DNA of 64,000 bases from Anagrus nilaparvatae (Eukaryota > Arthropoda > Insecta > Hymenoptera > Mymaridae). The stretch is taken from NCBI GenBank assembly GCA_022575985.1, contig JAKSXM010000142.1:2976001-3040000 (forward strand), in the 5' to 3' direction. The notes below the pieces were generated by a model that had not been told where the DNA came from, did no database searches, and saw nothing but the letters and a program-made list of their open reading frames with translations. A program made the translations under genes and the position numbers. Within the stretch, counting starts at the first letter, position 1, and each line of letters opens with the position of its first letter. Below, in pieces: positions 1 through 12,875 of this stretch.

Positions 1-1474
1 CAGTAACAAAATTATTTCAAAAATTGATCCATTTGATTTTGATGTTTTCTATCCTTTTATCAATAATAACGTTAAAAAAACAACCCAAAGATCATTGGTA
101 AGAATTTTTCAACACCTATAAGTATTTTTTCAAATAAGTATTTCAAACTAATAAACAATTTTTTTAGTTAATATATGGTAATTTGGTTCCTGATATGGAA
201 TATCTTCTCTCAGTCCTTGGTTCAAGAATAGAACATGGTAATGGATTGAAGTCAATAAAGGATCCTCCAGGAGTGTTAGCTCTTTGTACAGGAACTCCAT
301 GGTTTCCACCTTTAGCTGTTATAAATCCTGTTAAAATTCCAATTGCACCAACAAGTGTTTCAGAAAAACCTCAGGTAAATTTTTTAATTATTACATTATA
401 TTTTAAGGAAAATATTGAAATACAAAGAAAATTTAATTTACTTATAAAATAAAAACAGTATAAAAATAAGTATTTCAAATTAGGTGGATCTTCTTTTTAC
501 CACCTATTAATAGGAAGATATTAGTTAATTGGTAAGATAGTGTGAAACAAATTGGTGTGAAAATTATTGGTAGCATGTAATTTAATTAAAAATTGCTAAT
601 ACAAGTTTTCTTTTTCATTTGGAAATTCGTTTTAATAAATTGTTTTAACTAATAAACAAAAAATTTAATATTTTTTTTGATAAATTTTTAATTTACATAA
701 ATGCTCTTTGAAGGCATTTAAATTATAAATTTTACTGTTAATTCCAAGTTCATACCTACTTTAATATTATAAGCAATTGATGTATGTTATTAAATTTATT
801 TGTAAATTTTCCATAATAAACTAGAATATAATTAGACTAATTTTGGTCCCTTACAAAGTAAATTTTGCTAAATAAAATTTTAATTTTCGCATTTTTATCT
901 TCAAAAAATAGAATAGTCTTTTTTTTATCATTCATTAAATTTATTGGATATGCAAACTTATCTGAAAAAAACCTTTTTATGTAATTTAATTTTTTTTTTA
1001 ATTTTATTTGAAATTAATATATTACATCAGATTCTTTAATACTTATGCAGCAATAATAAATATAATAACACGAATCTATAATAAAAAAAAGTTTAGAAAC
1101 AAATGTCCTGAAATTGTGGTTGTTATATATAGCTATAGTAAAAGTTTCAATGGTAATAATTTAAATCTATAGGTAAGCATAAATGCACAACATATGCTTA
1201 TAAGAAAATCTAAGTATAATTTATGAGTTAATTAGCATTTCTAAAAAAAAATATTATAGATGATTTACAAGTAAAATTAATATTTTTGTTTTTCAAAAAA
1301 AAAATTTTTTTTAATTAAATAATATTTTAAACATATTTTTATTACTTATTTTAGTCAAAAAAGAAAGCATCGACAAAAGATCATAACAGAGCTGATTCAA
1401 CTGGATCATCGATAAAATCTGGTGCTGCAGCATTCTTCGGTGCTATGGGAACTGACTGGTTTGGAGGTAGCTAA
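1..1474 (+). CDS. 3' part of an unrecognised multi-exon gene (C-terminal 137 residues visible)
   Basis: Three coding exons can be joined in phase 0: 2-97 (open at the window edge), 168-374 and 1355-1474, which ends at TAA 1472-1474. Donors are GTAAGA and GTAAAT; both acceptors follow T-rich tracts. The visible protein has an acidic/aromatic start (DPFDFDVFYPF), then a hydrophobic and proline-containing block (LALCTGTPWFPPLAVINP), then a Lys/Ser-rich linker (SKKKAST) and a small Gly/Ala tail ending GTDWFGGS. No zinc, kinase or membrane signature is obvious. I do not recognise the family. Codon continuity through three exons and clean splice sites make it a real gene; upstream exons lie outside the window. 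Its 3' end converges on DM4-A: AATAAA at 1818-1823 is only 14 bp from the DM4-A stop codon on the other strand. Confidence 0.75.
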
Positions 1475-1817
1475 TCCGTCCGAGTCCCAATATTTTTTTT
1501 ATTTATTTATTGTTATTTCATTAATTTAATGAGAAAAATAAAATTTTGTAATATATATTATTTTTAACTTGTAAATAGCTTGTCAATATATAAATAAGTT
1601 TTTTAAATATTTAAAATATATAGAAATTATTGTAAAATATAAGATTGTATTTTTTCAAAGGAATAAAAAACAAAATTCTTTTAAATAAATTTATTTCTTT
1701 TTATTTGTAATTTTATTATGATAATTTGTTTATTATCTTTTATCACATATGTTATCAGTTATTATTGTTTATGTAAATCATTATTTTTAAGTCATGAAAT
1801 ATTGTTTTAGTTTTTTG

Positions 1818-1823
1818 AATAAA
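1818..1823 (+). terminator. Candidate poly(A) signal of the left-edge gene
   Basis: AATAAA lies about 340 bp after the stop at 1474 and just before the terminal exon of the convergent DM4-A gene. A closer AATAAA near 1535 is an alternative. If 1818 is used, the two 3' UTRs overlap. Confidence 0.35.
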
Positions 1824-1836
1824 GTATAAAATATTT

Positions 1837-4800
1837 TTATTCATATTCATTAAAATTATGATTCAACATTTCAAAAAAACTTATTGGACAAGAATCATGA
1901 AATTCTTTGCAATCAGACAAAAATTCTGCATGCATTATTTCTGAATCTAAATCTTCTTCTGTTGAAGAGGATGGTCTAAAAAAAAAATTATTAATAAATT
2001 AATTTTAAAAAATAGTATATTATGCATCAAGGGCGTCAAATTTTCAAAACTCTATAGGATAGAGTGTCGTCAATGATATGGATTTGATATTTTTTGCCTG
2101 ATCTCAGATATTCAACGAAAGCAGGAAATACTCCAGTCAAAATACGGAGGGGGGTGGAGTTACGGTTGCGAATACGAGATTTGCTCTAGTATAGGTTTTT
2201 TGGGTCGCTGAACACGAAAATCGGGGTCATTTGGCTAAGAAAATGGGGCTTCACCCTTAAATTTCCAAAAACTACCCTCAAAAGGGGTTATTTTTGATGT
2301 ATTCGTCATTTGGGGGTAGTTTTAGCTAATATAAGGGTGAAATATTAATTTTTCATTAATAAATCCATGAAATTCGTTTTCAGCGATCCAAAAAACCCTT
2401 GTGGGCCTAATCTTGACGCAAAAAGTGCAGAAACAGCAAGACTACCCCTTTTGGGGGTTGTTTTCAGTAATTTAGGGGTGATATATTAATTATTCATAAA
2501 AAAATCCACGAAAATCGTTTTCAGCGACCCAAAAAACTCTTGTGAACCAAATCTGGCCTCAAAAAGTGTGAAGCTAGCGAAAACACCCCTTTTGGAGGGT
2601 AGTTTTAGCTAATTTAAGGGTGAAATATTAATTTTCACTTCAAAAATCATTGAGATTCTTAATTAAAGACCCAAAAAACCCTTAGAAACCAATTCTTGGA
2701 CAAATCTGTCGACTCAGAACGCAAATACATCAAAAATACCTTAGCCAATTTCTTAGCCAAATGACCCCGATTTTCGTGTTCAGCGACCCAAAAAACCTAT
2801 AATAGAGCAAATCTCGTATTCGCAACCGTAAGTCCACCCAAATCCGTATTTTGATTGGAGTAAAAATCTGCATAGTTGTTTGCAAGTACTTCACGATCAG
2901 ATGGGTAAAATACTTAGATTTTCAACTATTGGGTTATTTTGAGCATCTTAATTTTTTGGAACTAAGAACCCTAATTTTACCCGGTTATAGCCAAAAATGT
3001 AAACAAATTTTCTATAATTTCCAGTCTGATGCTATATTTTCTAAATTCTTTCAAAGCATGTTAAGTTTAACTTACGTCTCGACTTACGTTAATATGATAT
3101 GGATTAAATCACCAATTAAACCATTTTCATTTAATGGATACTTTGATGCTTCGCATATTGATCGTAGCAAACAAGCTCTACGTGGATATCCTGCACTAAA
3201 AGAAAAAATTTTAATAGTTATTTTTTAATTAAAATAGAAAATGAAATTAATAATTTAATTTTAATTAAATTGTTTCTTTTTTTTCTAATAAAATTAATCC
3301 TGCAAATAGAAAATGTATAAGCCTTTTTGATAAATGAATAGTTATCAGGATAATAGGTATATATATATATATATGCATAGGTGTACTAAAATAATTACGA
3401 ACAAATTAAAATTTATATTTAAAAAAATATGAAAATATATTAAGTATATATTACTATTTACAAATAAATTTATAATTTGAAATAAGAGGATTATTATATA
3501 TTTATTTATATCATTTTATTTTCCATATTAATATTATAATTAATGTCCATATGGACAGATCTAAATAAATTGTTTGAATAAAATTTTAGATTCATTTTGT
3601 TGGAATTTTGATACTTTTTATATAGGTCATTTTAAAATATTTATAAATTCAAAAGAGTTACAAATTTGTTTTTAACTCTGATAAAAATATGTCACTGCAT
3701 GTATTTCAAATCCTATTAAAATTTTTGTTTTATTTTTTATAGTTTTGAAACCATAAAAACGAATGTTTATAATATTAAAGTATTTGATCACTTTAAGTTA
3801 ACAGCATTTCTCTCATTTTAATATCATATTTCTTTTAAATTTCTTAACAATAGGTTAACATAAAAAATTTAGTATGAATATAAAACCATAATTTCTAAAA
3901 ATTTAGAAACTCTTAAATCCATTTAAGTAAGATTTTTTGTGCTCCCTGACTCTCTAAACCATAAATATTTAAGTTTCTAACTGTTTGAAACCTTTTCCAA
4001 TACAAAACAACAAAAAATCTGAAAAAAATAAAATCTGTAAATTTTTCATACTTATTTATAATGAGTTTTACCAAATTCAAATGGTTTGAAGCGAATAAAG
4101 CCTAAATTTCTAAAATGAAAAAATTTTCAAACTCACTTAAATCCATTTATATCAGATTTTTGGGTTCTTTGAACCAGGAAACCATATTGATTTAAATTTT
4201 TCACTGTTTCAAACCTTTTTCGGTACCAAAAAGCGAAAAATTTGAAGAAAAAAAAATTCAACATTTTTCCATACATACCCCTTTCGATTTTGGCGAAAAT
4301 AAAAATTTTCAAAAAAATCCGTTTCCCCTATTTCATCAGAACTTTTTTTGTTAGAAAACTTGGTTCCTAAAGAGTTTTAACTGATTCAAATGGTTTGAAG
4401 CGAATAAAGCCAAAATTTCTAAAATGAAAAAAATTTCAAACTCACTTAAATCCATTTATATCAGATTTTTTGGGCTCTTTGGCTCGGCAAACCATATTGA
4501 TTTAAGTTTTTCACTGTTTCAAACCTTTTTCGGTACCAAACAGCGAAAATTTTGAAAAAAAAAAAATCGGACATTTTTCCATACATACCCCTTTCGATTT
4601 TGGCGAAAATAAAAATTTTCAAAAAAATCCGTTTCCCCTATTTCATCAGAACTTTTTTTGTTAGAAAACTTGGTTCCTAAAGAGTTTTAACTGATTCAAA
4701 TGGTTTGAAGCGAATAAAGCCAAAATTTCTAAAATGAAAAAAATTTCAAACTCACTTAAATCCATTTATATCAGATTTTTTGGGCTCTTTGGCTCGGCAA

Positions 4801-7800
4801 ACCATATTGATTTAAGTTTTTCTCGGTTTCAGACCTTTTTCAGTACCAAACGGCGAAAAATTTAAATAAAAAAAAAATTTGATATTTTTGCATATATACC
4901 CCTTCTAATTTTTGCAAAAATAAAAATTGTCAAGAAAATACTGTTTTCCCTTTTCATCATCACTTTTTTTATTACAAAACTTGGTTTATAATGAATGTTA
5001 ATCAATTCAAATGGTTTTATGCGACTAAAGCCAAAATTTAAAAAAAATAAAAAATATTAAAAACAACTTATAAGCACATTTTTTTCATTCAAATAGTTTT
5101 TCGATTTTATCCGGAAAAATTAAACAGTTTTAAGGTTTTGCGTTAAGCACACTGTTTGCATTCAAATGGGTTTACGATTTTATCCGGAATAATTACACAT
5201 TTTTAAGGTTTTGTTAAGGTTTTTCGATTTTATTCGTAATAATTACACATTTTTAAGGTTTTGTGTTAAGCACACTGTTTGCATTCATATGGTTTTTCGA
5301 TTTTATCAGTAATAATTAGAAATTTTTTAGGTTTTGTGTTAAGCACACTGTTTGCATTCATATGGTTTTTCGATTTTATCCGTAATAATTACACATTTTT
5401 AAGGTTTTATTGTATTAAGCACACTGTTTGCATTCAAATGGTTTTTCGATTTTATCCGTAATAATTAGAAATTTTTTAGGTTTTGTGTTATTCACACTGT
5501 TTGCATTCAAATGGTTTTTCGATTTTATCCGTAATAATTAGAAATTTTTTAGGTTTTGTGTTAAGCACACTGTTTGCATTCAACTGGTTTTTGGATTTTA
5601 TCCGTAATAATTAGAAATTTTTTAGGTCTTGTGTTAAGCACACTGTTTGCATTCATATGGTTTTTCGATTTTATCCGTAATAATTAGAAATTTTTTAGGT
5701 TTTGTGTTAAGCACACTGTTTGCATTCAACTGGTTTTTGGATTTTATCCGTAATAATTACACATTTTTAAGGTTTTATTGTATTAAGCACACTGTTTGCA
5801 TTCAAATGGTTTTTCGATTTTATCCGTAATAATTAGAAATTTTTTAGGTTTTGTGTTATTCACACTGTTTGCATTCAACTGGTTTTTGGATTTTATCCGT
5901 AATAATTACACATTTTAAAGGTTTTGTGTTAAGCACACTGTTTGCATTCAACTGGTTTTTGGATTTTATCCGTAATAATTAGAAATTTTTTAGGTTTTGT
6001 GTTAAGCACACTGTTTGCATTCAAATGATTTTTCGATTTTATCCGTACACTGAGAAAAAATGTAGAGGAAAATGTACATTTGCAACTGGAAGATTTTACT
6101 ATTAATTTTAGTAAAGTTATCCGAAGAATTGAAAATAGTACATTTTACTATAATTAAGGGTAATTTTTCTTGAGTAAGATTTTCTACAAAATATTATTAT
6201 ACTCTCACTCTCTCACATGTGTATAACTTTTATTTTTTTTTTTTTTTTTTTTATTTATTTTTTTTTTATTTATTTTTTTTAATTTTTTTTAATTATTTTA
6301 TTTATTTATTTTTTTTTTTTTAATTTTTTTTATAATTTATATTTTATAATTTATACAATTTTCATTCCTTATATAGTATCTGAAATCAAATTTTGTCACT
6401 TGCGAGAAAAAATATGTAAAATAAATTCTACTAAAATTAAGGGTAATTTTTTTTTCTTTTACGGGTGGTTTATAAAATACATGTTGGTAAAAAATAACAT
6501 AAAACGCCATTTTGACAACTTCAAATTATTTTACTAATCAAAAGGGTAATTTTTACCAATACAATTTTGTGAGTGTAATAATTAGAAATTTTTTAGGTTT
6601 TGTGTTAAGCACACTGTTTGCATTCATATGGTTTTTCGATTTTATCCGTAATAATTACACATTTTTAAGGTTTTATTGTATTAAGCACACTGTTTGCATT
6701 CAACTGGTTTTTGGATTTTATCCGTAATAATTACACATTTTAAAGGTTTTGTGTTAAGCACACTGTTTGCATTCAACTGGTTTTTGGATTTTATCCGTAA
6801 TAATTACACATTTTAAAGGTTTTGTGTTAAGCACACTGTTTGCATTCAACTGGTTTTTGGATTTTATCCGTAATAATTACACATTTGAAAGGTTTTGTGT
6901 TAAGCACACTGTTTGCATTCAAATGATTTTTGGATTTTATCCGTAATAATTAGAAATTTTTTAGGTTTTGTGTTAAGCACACTGTTTGCATTCAACTGGT
7001 TTTTGGATTTTATCCGTAATAATTAGAAATTTTTTAGGTCTTGTGTTAAGCACACTGTTTGCATTCAACTGGTTTTTGGATTTTATCCGTAATAATTAGA
7101 AATTTTTTAGGTTTTGTGTTAAGCACACTGTTTGCATTCAAATGATTTTTCGATTTTATCCATAATAATTAGAAATTTTTTAGGTTTTGTGTTAAGCACA
7201 CTGTTTGCATTCATATGGTTTTTCGATTTTATCCGTAATAATTACACATTTTTAAGGTTTTATTGTATTAAGCACACTGTTTGCATTCAACTGGTTTTTG
7301 GATTTTATCCGTAATAATTACACATTTGAAAGGTTTTGTGTTAAGCACACTGTTTGCATTCAAATGATTTTTGGATTTTATCCGTAATAATTAGAAATTT
7401 TTTAGGTTTTGTGTTAAGCACACTGTTTGCATTCAAATGGTTTTTCGATTTTATCTGGAATAGTTTTTTAGTTTAGGATCATCTGAATTCGCGAAATCGT
7501 GTGAGCCGATTTTTTCGAGGCGGGAACTTAAACAATATATTTCTGTTACTTAATAAAATAAAAAAATATATATGTATAAATTTTTTTGTACTTCAATCAG
7601 GCATAAAAAATTTAAATAAAGTTTTTTCTATTATACATTATAGTTTTCGTGTAAAAAAAATTAAAATAAAAAAAAAATTTTTCATATCTCGGTGCCCTTA
7701 AAGCCCTAAAAATTAAAAATCACAAAAAAAAGCAATTTTCGAGCATCAGAAATTTTTGCTAAAATGAATATTTTCCTGAAATTCCGGTGAAAACGTCAAT

Positions 7801-9376
7801 CCAAGACCTAAAATAAATCATTTGGAAAAAAATTTTGACATAAACTTTAACATATGGTTTTGAAAATCGATACATCAGAGACGTGACCTGTGTTGCAGAA
7901 TTTCAATTTTAATAGATTATGCTTTGATTTAAAACACAAAGAAAAAAGTATAGATTAAAAAAAAAGTCCATTTGCAAAATTAAATTTAAGTAAAATGTAA
8001 CCGGATGTAACTTTGATTAAATTCATTTTTTCGATTTTTATTCGACATTTTTCAATCAGATTGTAACGAATATATAAAATGTAATTATGAATTGTAAAAT
8101 ACATTACCTTTCTAATTTGTTTTCAATAAAATCATAAACCATGCGTCTGTCAATACTTCGCTTATCAATATGTTTTTCATTTAAAATAGTATCATTATAT
8201 GGGGGTAAAGGATAATTAGATTCAAAGTAAAATGATACTGAAATTGATTTATCCGGTAAATTCAAAGGTATTGAAACTGCAAAAAATACCTGAAATTTTA
8301 ATGTATTTTTATTATTATTACATATTATTCATTGACATAAATGTAATTAAATTTTATGATTTTGATAAATTATATATAAATTTTGTATTGTAGTATCAAA
8401 TAAATAATAATTAACTTTCGTATTACAATAAAACATTTTTAATAAAATATAAATTTATAATGTAAAATTTACATATATGGGTTGGTCTTGTTAACTCGGG
8501 TAATTTTTTTTTTTAGCCCAAGAGTAGATTTTTGTAAAATATTTTGTCTCAAAATTTTATAAATAAATTCATTTTCAAGTTTACTCTAGTCAAATCGTGG
8601 TTTATTTTTAGGGTAAATTTTAGGGTATTTTTTATTGGCTGTCATGAGATTTGGTCTACTATGTTTTTTGGGCCACTGATCACGGAAATTGGGGTTTTTT
8701 CCGGAAAATATTTGCGGAACATCCTTCAATTTTCAAAAACTATCCCAAGGAAGGGGTATCTTTTATGTATTTGCAGTTTGAGTGTCTAAATTTGGTCCGT
8801 ATGGGTTTTTTTTGTTCGCTGATTAAGAATTTTGGTGATGTTTATATGAAAATGTAATTTTTCACCATTAAATGAGCAAAAATTATTTATTTTATTTTGT
8901 TTGATAAATTTTTAAACATTTACACCTCCTTTTAGGGGTAATTTTTGCTAATTTAAGGGTTAAATATTTATTTTTCATAAATAAGAACCCAAAATTATTG
9001 ATCAGTGACTCGAAAAACCCACGAAGACTAATTATTGGCCAAATCTAGATACTCAGAATGCAAATGCATCAAAAATACTCCATTTTGGGAGTAAATTTTC
9101 TAAATTTAAGAGTGTTTCACAAATATCTCCTGGAAAAGACCCTGATTTTCGTGATCAGTGACCCAAAAAAACATAAAGTAGACCAAATCTCATGATGGCC
9201 AGTAAAAATATACCCCCTTCTCCGCGATTTGACTGAAAAGTAGTTCTTGCTTAGCAATTTAAGCAGAGCTATCTGACAGTATTGTCTGATTATTCAAATG
9301 TAACTCAAAATTCATATGATATATGTAGTCTACAGAAAAAATATATCTTAATACTATATATATTTGAAAATTTATT

Positions 9377-9420
<44 letters not shown>

Positions 9421-11069
9421 CACTCATCACGCAAGAACCGCCGAACCAATTGGCATGAAACCGGTGTCAAAATAAAGATAAAAAGTCTGCGGGTGACATA
9501 GGCCTTATATTTTCTGATTAGCTGTCGTAGTTTTTGAGATATTTAATTTTTAGTATTTTTGAACTTGATAACATTTTTTAAAAATTTTAACAATAATTGA
9601 AATATCTCGAGACTATCGAAAAATTTAGCTATCGCACTTCATAGTATTCGATTCAGCACTAATTTTTACGTATTCTATGAAATTTTTATTCAAAACGGAG
9701 GTATCTTTAAAATTTTATAAAATATTTTTAAAGCTGGTAAAAAAATTTTTTTCATTTTTTTATTTTTATGGTATTTCTAATCATTTATTTGTGGGTCTGT
9801 GTATATTATAATGTAATTTATATTCTATATTAAAATGTAATTTATGCGTACTTAGTTAAATTTTTATTTAAAAACGTACGTTTATTTATAATTAAAAAAA
9901 AAAAAAAAAAAAAAAAATTTTTACTATATATTATATATATTGAACTCAAATTTTAGGGTATAGTTTGGGGTTATAAAAAAGTCCCTCAGCCAAAGTTTTA
10001 GTCCTCTAGCACCTCATGGGCCCGAAATATGTCTGTTCAAAGGTCCAAAAATAGCCTGATCTGGCCCATTTTCAAAATTACACCATTTCTTTGAATTTAC
10101 TACAAATTTTATCTTATTGGTCACATTTGAACTGGTAAAAGGTCTACATTAAGAAAAAAATTTTAGCTAATTTCAAGGCGTTAATTTTTTTTGACATTGA
10201 TATATATTTTGGACAATAACAACATGATGATAATAAAAAATCAATAACAACAGCACCGGGAATAGATCAGGGGGGGCGGAGCCCCCCCTCACACCTATGC
10301 TAGTATATATATATATTTTAAGCAAACCCTTTAGCTGTGTTTAGCGAGCCCTGATTTATTCTGTAAAAATTAGTAAAATTATGTCCAAAACAGTAAAATC
10401 ATTAATTTTCTTTTTTTTTTAAATACATCCATTCTAATAAAAAGTTTTTACATTAATGTTTATAATTATTCAAACACTAAACACGAGAAAAATATGAATA
10501 ATAAAAAATCTGTTTAGATTTTCAAAAAAAAAAAAAAATTTAATTTTAAAAATAAAAATTTTCATCATATCATATGGCATTTGTATATTATTATCATAAA
10601 GTTTTTTTTTATTTTTTATTTTCATTAATTTATGCAAACTCACTTGGTAAATCTGTCTAATTTTCAGGACTTTTTATATATATATAATATAAAGCTTCGT
10701 AATTTTTCCTCATGAATATTCAAAAATTTAAATTCTGCGACATTTTATAATACAAAATAAATATGTAAGTGTGTATGTGTTTAAATTTTATGTGTATATG
10801 TATTATATAAAAAAAAAATAACTTACACCCATACCACTTGCATTTGGAAAATCAAGTGACCTAATATGTCTAACAACTGCAGATGTCAAATTTTTAATTT
10901 CTTTTGTATTTATTTTATTTTGATGATTTGCCAAAATCAATATTATATTATAAAATAATATTCTACACACATACACATAGATAAAATAAATTAATAATAA
11001 TATATATATATATTTACTAACACAATTTTAAATTTATTTTATTTTAATATTTACTTACAAAAATTTCAT
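1837..11069 (-). CDS. DM4/DM12-family secreted protein, DM4-A (5 exons, 191 aa)
   Basis: Minus-strand exons are 11059-11069, 10827-10962, 8108-8289, 3088-3195 and 1837-1975. They total 576 nt, exactly 192 codons with the stop. Exon 1 encodes only MKF plus part of a codon, so the intron splits a hydrophobic signal peptide (MKFLILFYNIILILA). The body matches the DM4/DM12 pattern: FP..SGMGVFFAVSIPL near residues 42-56, a fEsNYPLP-type block (YFESNYPLPP) near 68-77, a basic stretch (DKRSIDRR), YPRRACLLRSICEAS at 113-127, PLNENGLIGDLIH, then DCKEFHDSCP at 167-176. The four family cysteines are C118, C124, C168 and C175. The family is extracellular or secreted and of poorly known biochemical function. 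The gene is inflated to 9.2 kb by repeats in its introns. Exon lengths and phases match DM4-B at 32.6-39.0 kb. Confidence 0.93.
2131..2860. mobile_element. TA-flanked MITE (Tc1/mariner-like), ~730 bp
   Basis: The element begins CTCCAGTCAAAATACGG and ends with the near-exact inverse, with inverted repeats of about 110 bp. It is flanked on both sides by TA (2129-2130 and 2861-2862), the target duplication typical of Tc1/mariner. The interior has several copies of a motif containing GCGACCCAAAAAACC and AAGGGTGAAATATTAAT. No transposase is present. It sits in the last intron of DM4-A. Related copies are at 8584-9240 and 44181-45143. Confidence 0.85.
4075..4900. repeat. Direct repeat of ~310 bp, about 2.5 copies
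   Basis: Copies start near 4076, 4385 and 4695, marked by TTCAAATGGTTTGAAGCGAA. The second and third are nearly identical; the first lacks part of the unit and the last decays after about 4860. A divergent, older part of the same sequence precedes it from about 3930. It is intronic in DM4-A and no coding sequence is seen. Confidence 0.8.
5087..7465. repeat. 73-bp satellite, about 24 units, interrupted by a MITE
   Basis: The unit contains AAGCACACTGTTTGCATTCA, then GATTTTATCCGTAATAATTA. Consecutive units are 73 bp apart (for example CACACTG at 5271 and 5344). Two unit types alternate irregularly: one with TAGAAATTTTTTAGG and one with TACACATTTTTAAGG, the latter sometimes followed by a TTATTGTATTAAG variant. 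Short reading frames in it (about 60-71 codons) are products of the repeat. The array lies in the intron between DM4-A exons 3 and 4. Confidence 0.92.
6048..6575. mobile_element. MITE inserted in the 73-bp satellite (528 bp, TA duplication)
   Basis: The satellite reads ATCCGTAATAATT; here it is split as ATCCGTA, the insert, then TAATAATT, giving a clean TA duplication. The insert begins CACTGAGAAAAAATGTAG and ends AATTTTGTGAGTG, a short imperfect terminal inverted repeat. The middle (about 6228-6350) is almost pure T with some A. No reading frame is present. Confidence 0.85.
8584..9240. mobile_element. Degenerate copy of the CTCCAGTCAAATCG MITE
   Basis: The left end CTCTAGTCAAATCGTGG and the right end (inverse of CTTTTCAGTCAAATCGCGG) are flanked by TA. 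Internal landmarks such as ATGAGATTTGGTCTACTATG and its inverse match the 44181-45143 copy better than the 2131-2860 copy. Many substitutions suggest an older insertion. It lies in the exon 2-3 intron of DM4-A. Confidence 0.75.
9360..10303 (+). mobile_element. Probable non-autonomous Helitron-like element
   Basis: A (TCTG)n run at about 9379-9422 is followed by CACTCATCACGCAAGAACC. The right end has a GC-rich hairpin (GGGGGGCGGAGCCCCCC at 10271-10287), a 10-12 nt spacer, then CTAG followed by T at 10300-10304. A hairpin plus CTRR before a T is the Helitron 3' signature. The 5' end is not defined; TA-rich tracts flank both sides. It contains a poly(A) run at about 9894-9917 and no helicase frame. 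Related 3' ends are near 37303 and 42582. Confidence 0.55.
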
Positions 11070-12830
11070 TATTAATATAAAACTTTATTTTTACAATAGG
11101 TTCGTACAATGTACATAATAAAAGATGAAAATTATGTTTAAGTTTAAAAGAAAGATTATAATGAAAAATAATAATAATTTTATTTAATTAGAGTAATGTA
11201 AAAGTGCGAAATTTTTGCATAATTAACTGAAACATATTTTAATGAAGGTAATTTTTGCTAATTAAAATTCAAGGAAGTTTAATGTTTTGTATTTTTAATG
11301 CTTCTAAGTACAGTAAGCAAAGTCATTTTTGCATTTTTAATATTTTTAAGAGTAGAGGGTGAAGCATTTGGAATGGGGGATTTTTAACCAAATGTTTTAT
11401 TTGGTCAAATGAGAAATTTTGGAAGCCGAAAATTCGTAGTGCCAAGGGACCGATCGGTCTTAGTAAATTATGATCCATGGTTCAGAAAGTAAATAATAAT
11501 TTCTCAAATTGGATTCTAGGTTCGTAAACTTGGGGCATTCCTTTTTTATGACCAAGGGTTATTTACGATTTTTTTCTTCGGAGGTGAGAAAATAAGTCTT
11601 TTAGTTTTTTTTTTATATTAAAATAATGAATATGTGGTTAATGTCCTCCATTACTTGAAAAACATTTTATTTTATTGAAAAAAAGAAATAAGTTTTCATA
11701 TTTTGAACCCTTACCAGGGCTAAAAACAAAAAATAAAAAAATTCCAGCTAAGATTGTATGAAAAATAATACTTTTAAAAAAATGTTTGCATTTTAAAAAT
11801 ATTACGTGATTCTTGAGATCTAAATATTTTACAACCTTACACCTAAAAAAATATTTAAAAAAATATTTATATGTGCATAAAAAATAAAGCATTAAACATC
11901 GTAAAATTTTGAATTGTCTTATATTTCCAGGCAAACGTGTACGCACAACCACAAAAAGTAAATCACAATTGTTGAAAGCTCTATATGGTGTACGTGACAA
12001 TGAGAATATTTAGAAGCTTCACTAGTATTCATATATTTTATTAAACACATTGAAAAATAAAAATTTTTTTTTTCTAGTTTTATAACTGTTTGTCGATGTT
12101 TGCAGACGCATTGCGCATAAATGAAATTCTGATCAGATTTTTCATATATGTAAATTTTTTGTTTCAAAATATATTTTAATTTATTGATTTATAGCTTAAC
12201 TTCGATGACAGATGTAATAATTTTAATTAAATTTATTGTTTTATGATTTACATTTTCCTGTTTTAGAGCAATAAATGAAAATTTTAAAGCTTTTAAATTG
12301 AATACTTTAAATTCTTGAATTTGCAAAGAATTTAATGAATTGTATGCAAAATTTTAAAAATTGATAATAAAAGGATTCAAAAAGTTTTTAGTATTTGATA
12401 TAAAATTTCAAAAAATAAAGTATATTTATAACATTTTAAACAATAAAATTTTATTTTCTAAAATGTGTTGTTTAAGAGATTTATTACACAATTCCAAATA
12501 TTTATTGAATATCAATACAAGAGGATATAAAATAGACGTTCAATACTTTATTATATAGATTTAATAAACACAAATTGTAAAATAGTATATACTACTCATT
12601 TTTAAGGCTTTTTCACTGTAATTTCAAATTTTATACGTAAATGTATAAATCTTTTGTTTTATTTTAATGGTTTAAAGAAAATTCGAGAAAATTTATCGAT
12701 TTGGAGGTTTTTTACGATATAATAAGTTAAAAAAGGGACTAGCGAATTTCTTGCAGTAACAAAACCGGCAGGCATCTGTTAATATATTTTATAGGTTACT
12801 TCATTATACTGATTAAAATCTTTGAAAATT
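11070..12830. other. Non-coding, head side of DM4-A
   Basis: AT-rich sequence upstream of DM4-A on its strand. Short frames here (up to 120 codons) have no signal peptide, splice support or recognisable family. I see nothing that can be called. The DM4-A start region has no clear TATA box. Confidence 0.5.
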
Positions 12831-12870
12831 TTTCTCGCAAATGAAATGAACTTCCAGAGGTATATATATA
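12831..12870 (+). promoter_or_regulatory. Promoter-like module copy a
   Basis: The 19-bp element TTTCTCGCAAATGAAATGA at 12831-12849 is followed after 11 bp by TATATATATAATA from 12861. No reading frame starts downstream at the expected distance. A run of six T occurs at about 12930-12935. Confidence 0.6.
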
Positions 12871-12875
12871 ATAGA

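Noticed and set aside
2851..3228. 125-codon plus-strand frame
   Set aside because: It is antisense to DM4-A exon 4 and runs into the end of a MITE.
6360..6415. Possible eighth promoter-like module on the minus strand
   Set aside because: TTTCTCGCAAGTGAC is present but the rest of the 19-bp element is not conserved and the TATA lies 34 rather than 30 bp from its start; it is inside a MITE.
5279..7314. Four Phe/Tyr-rich frames of 60-71 codons
   Set aside because: Each spans units of the 73-bp satellite; identical peptides arise only from the repeat.
5087..7465. CRISPR-like array
   Set aside because: Units are contiguous 73-bp satellite copies with no unique spacers, in a eukaryotic intron.
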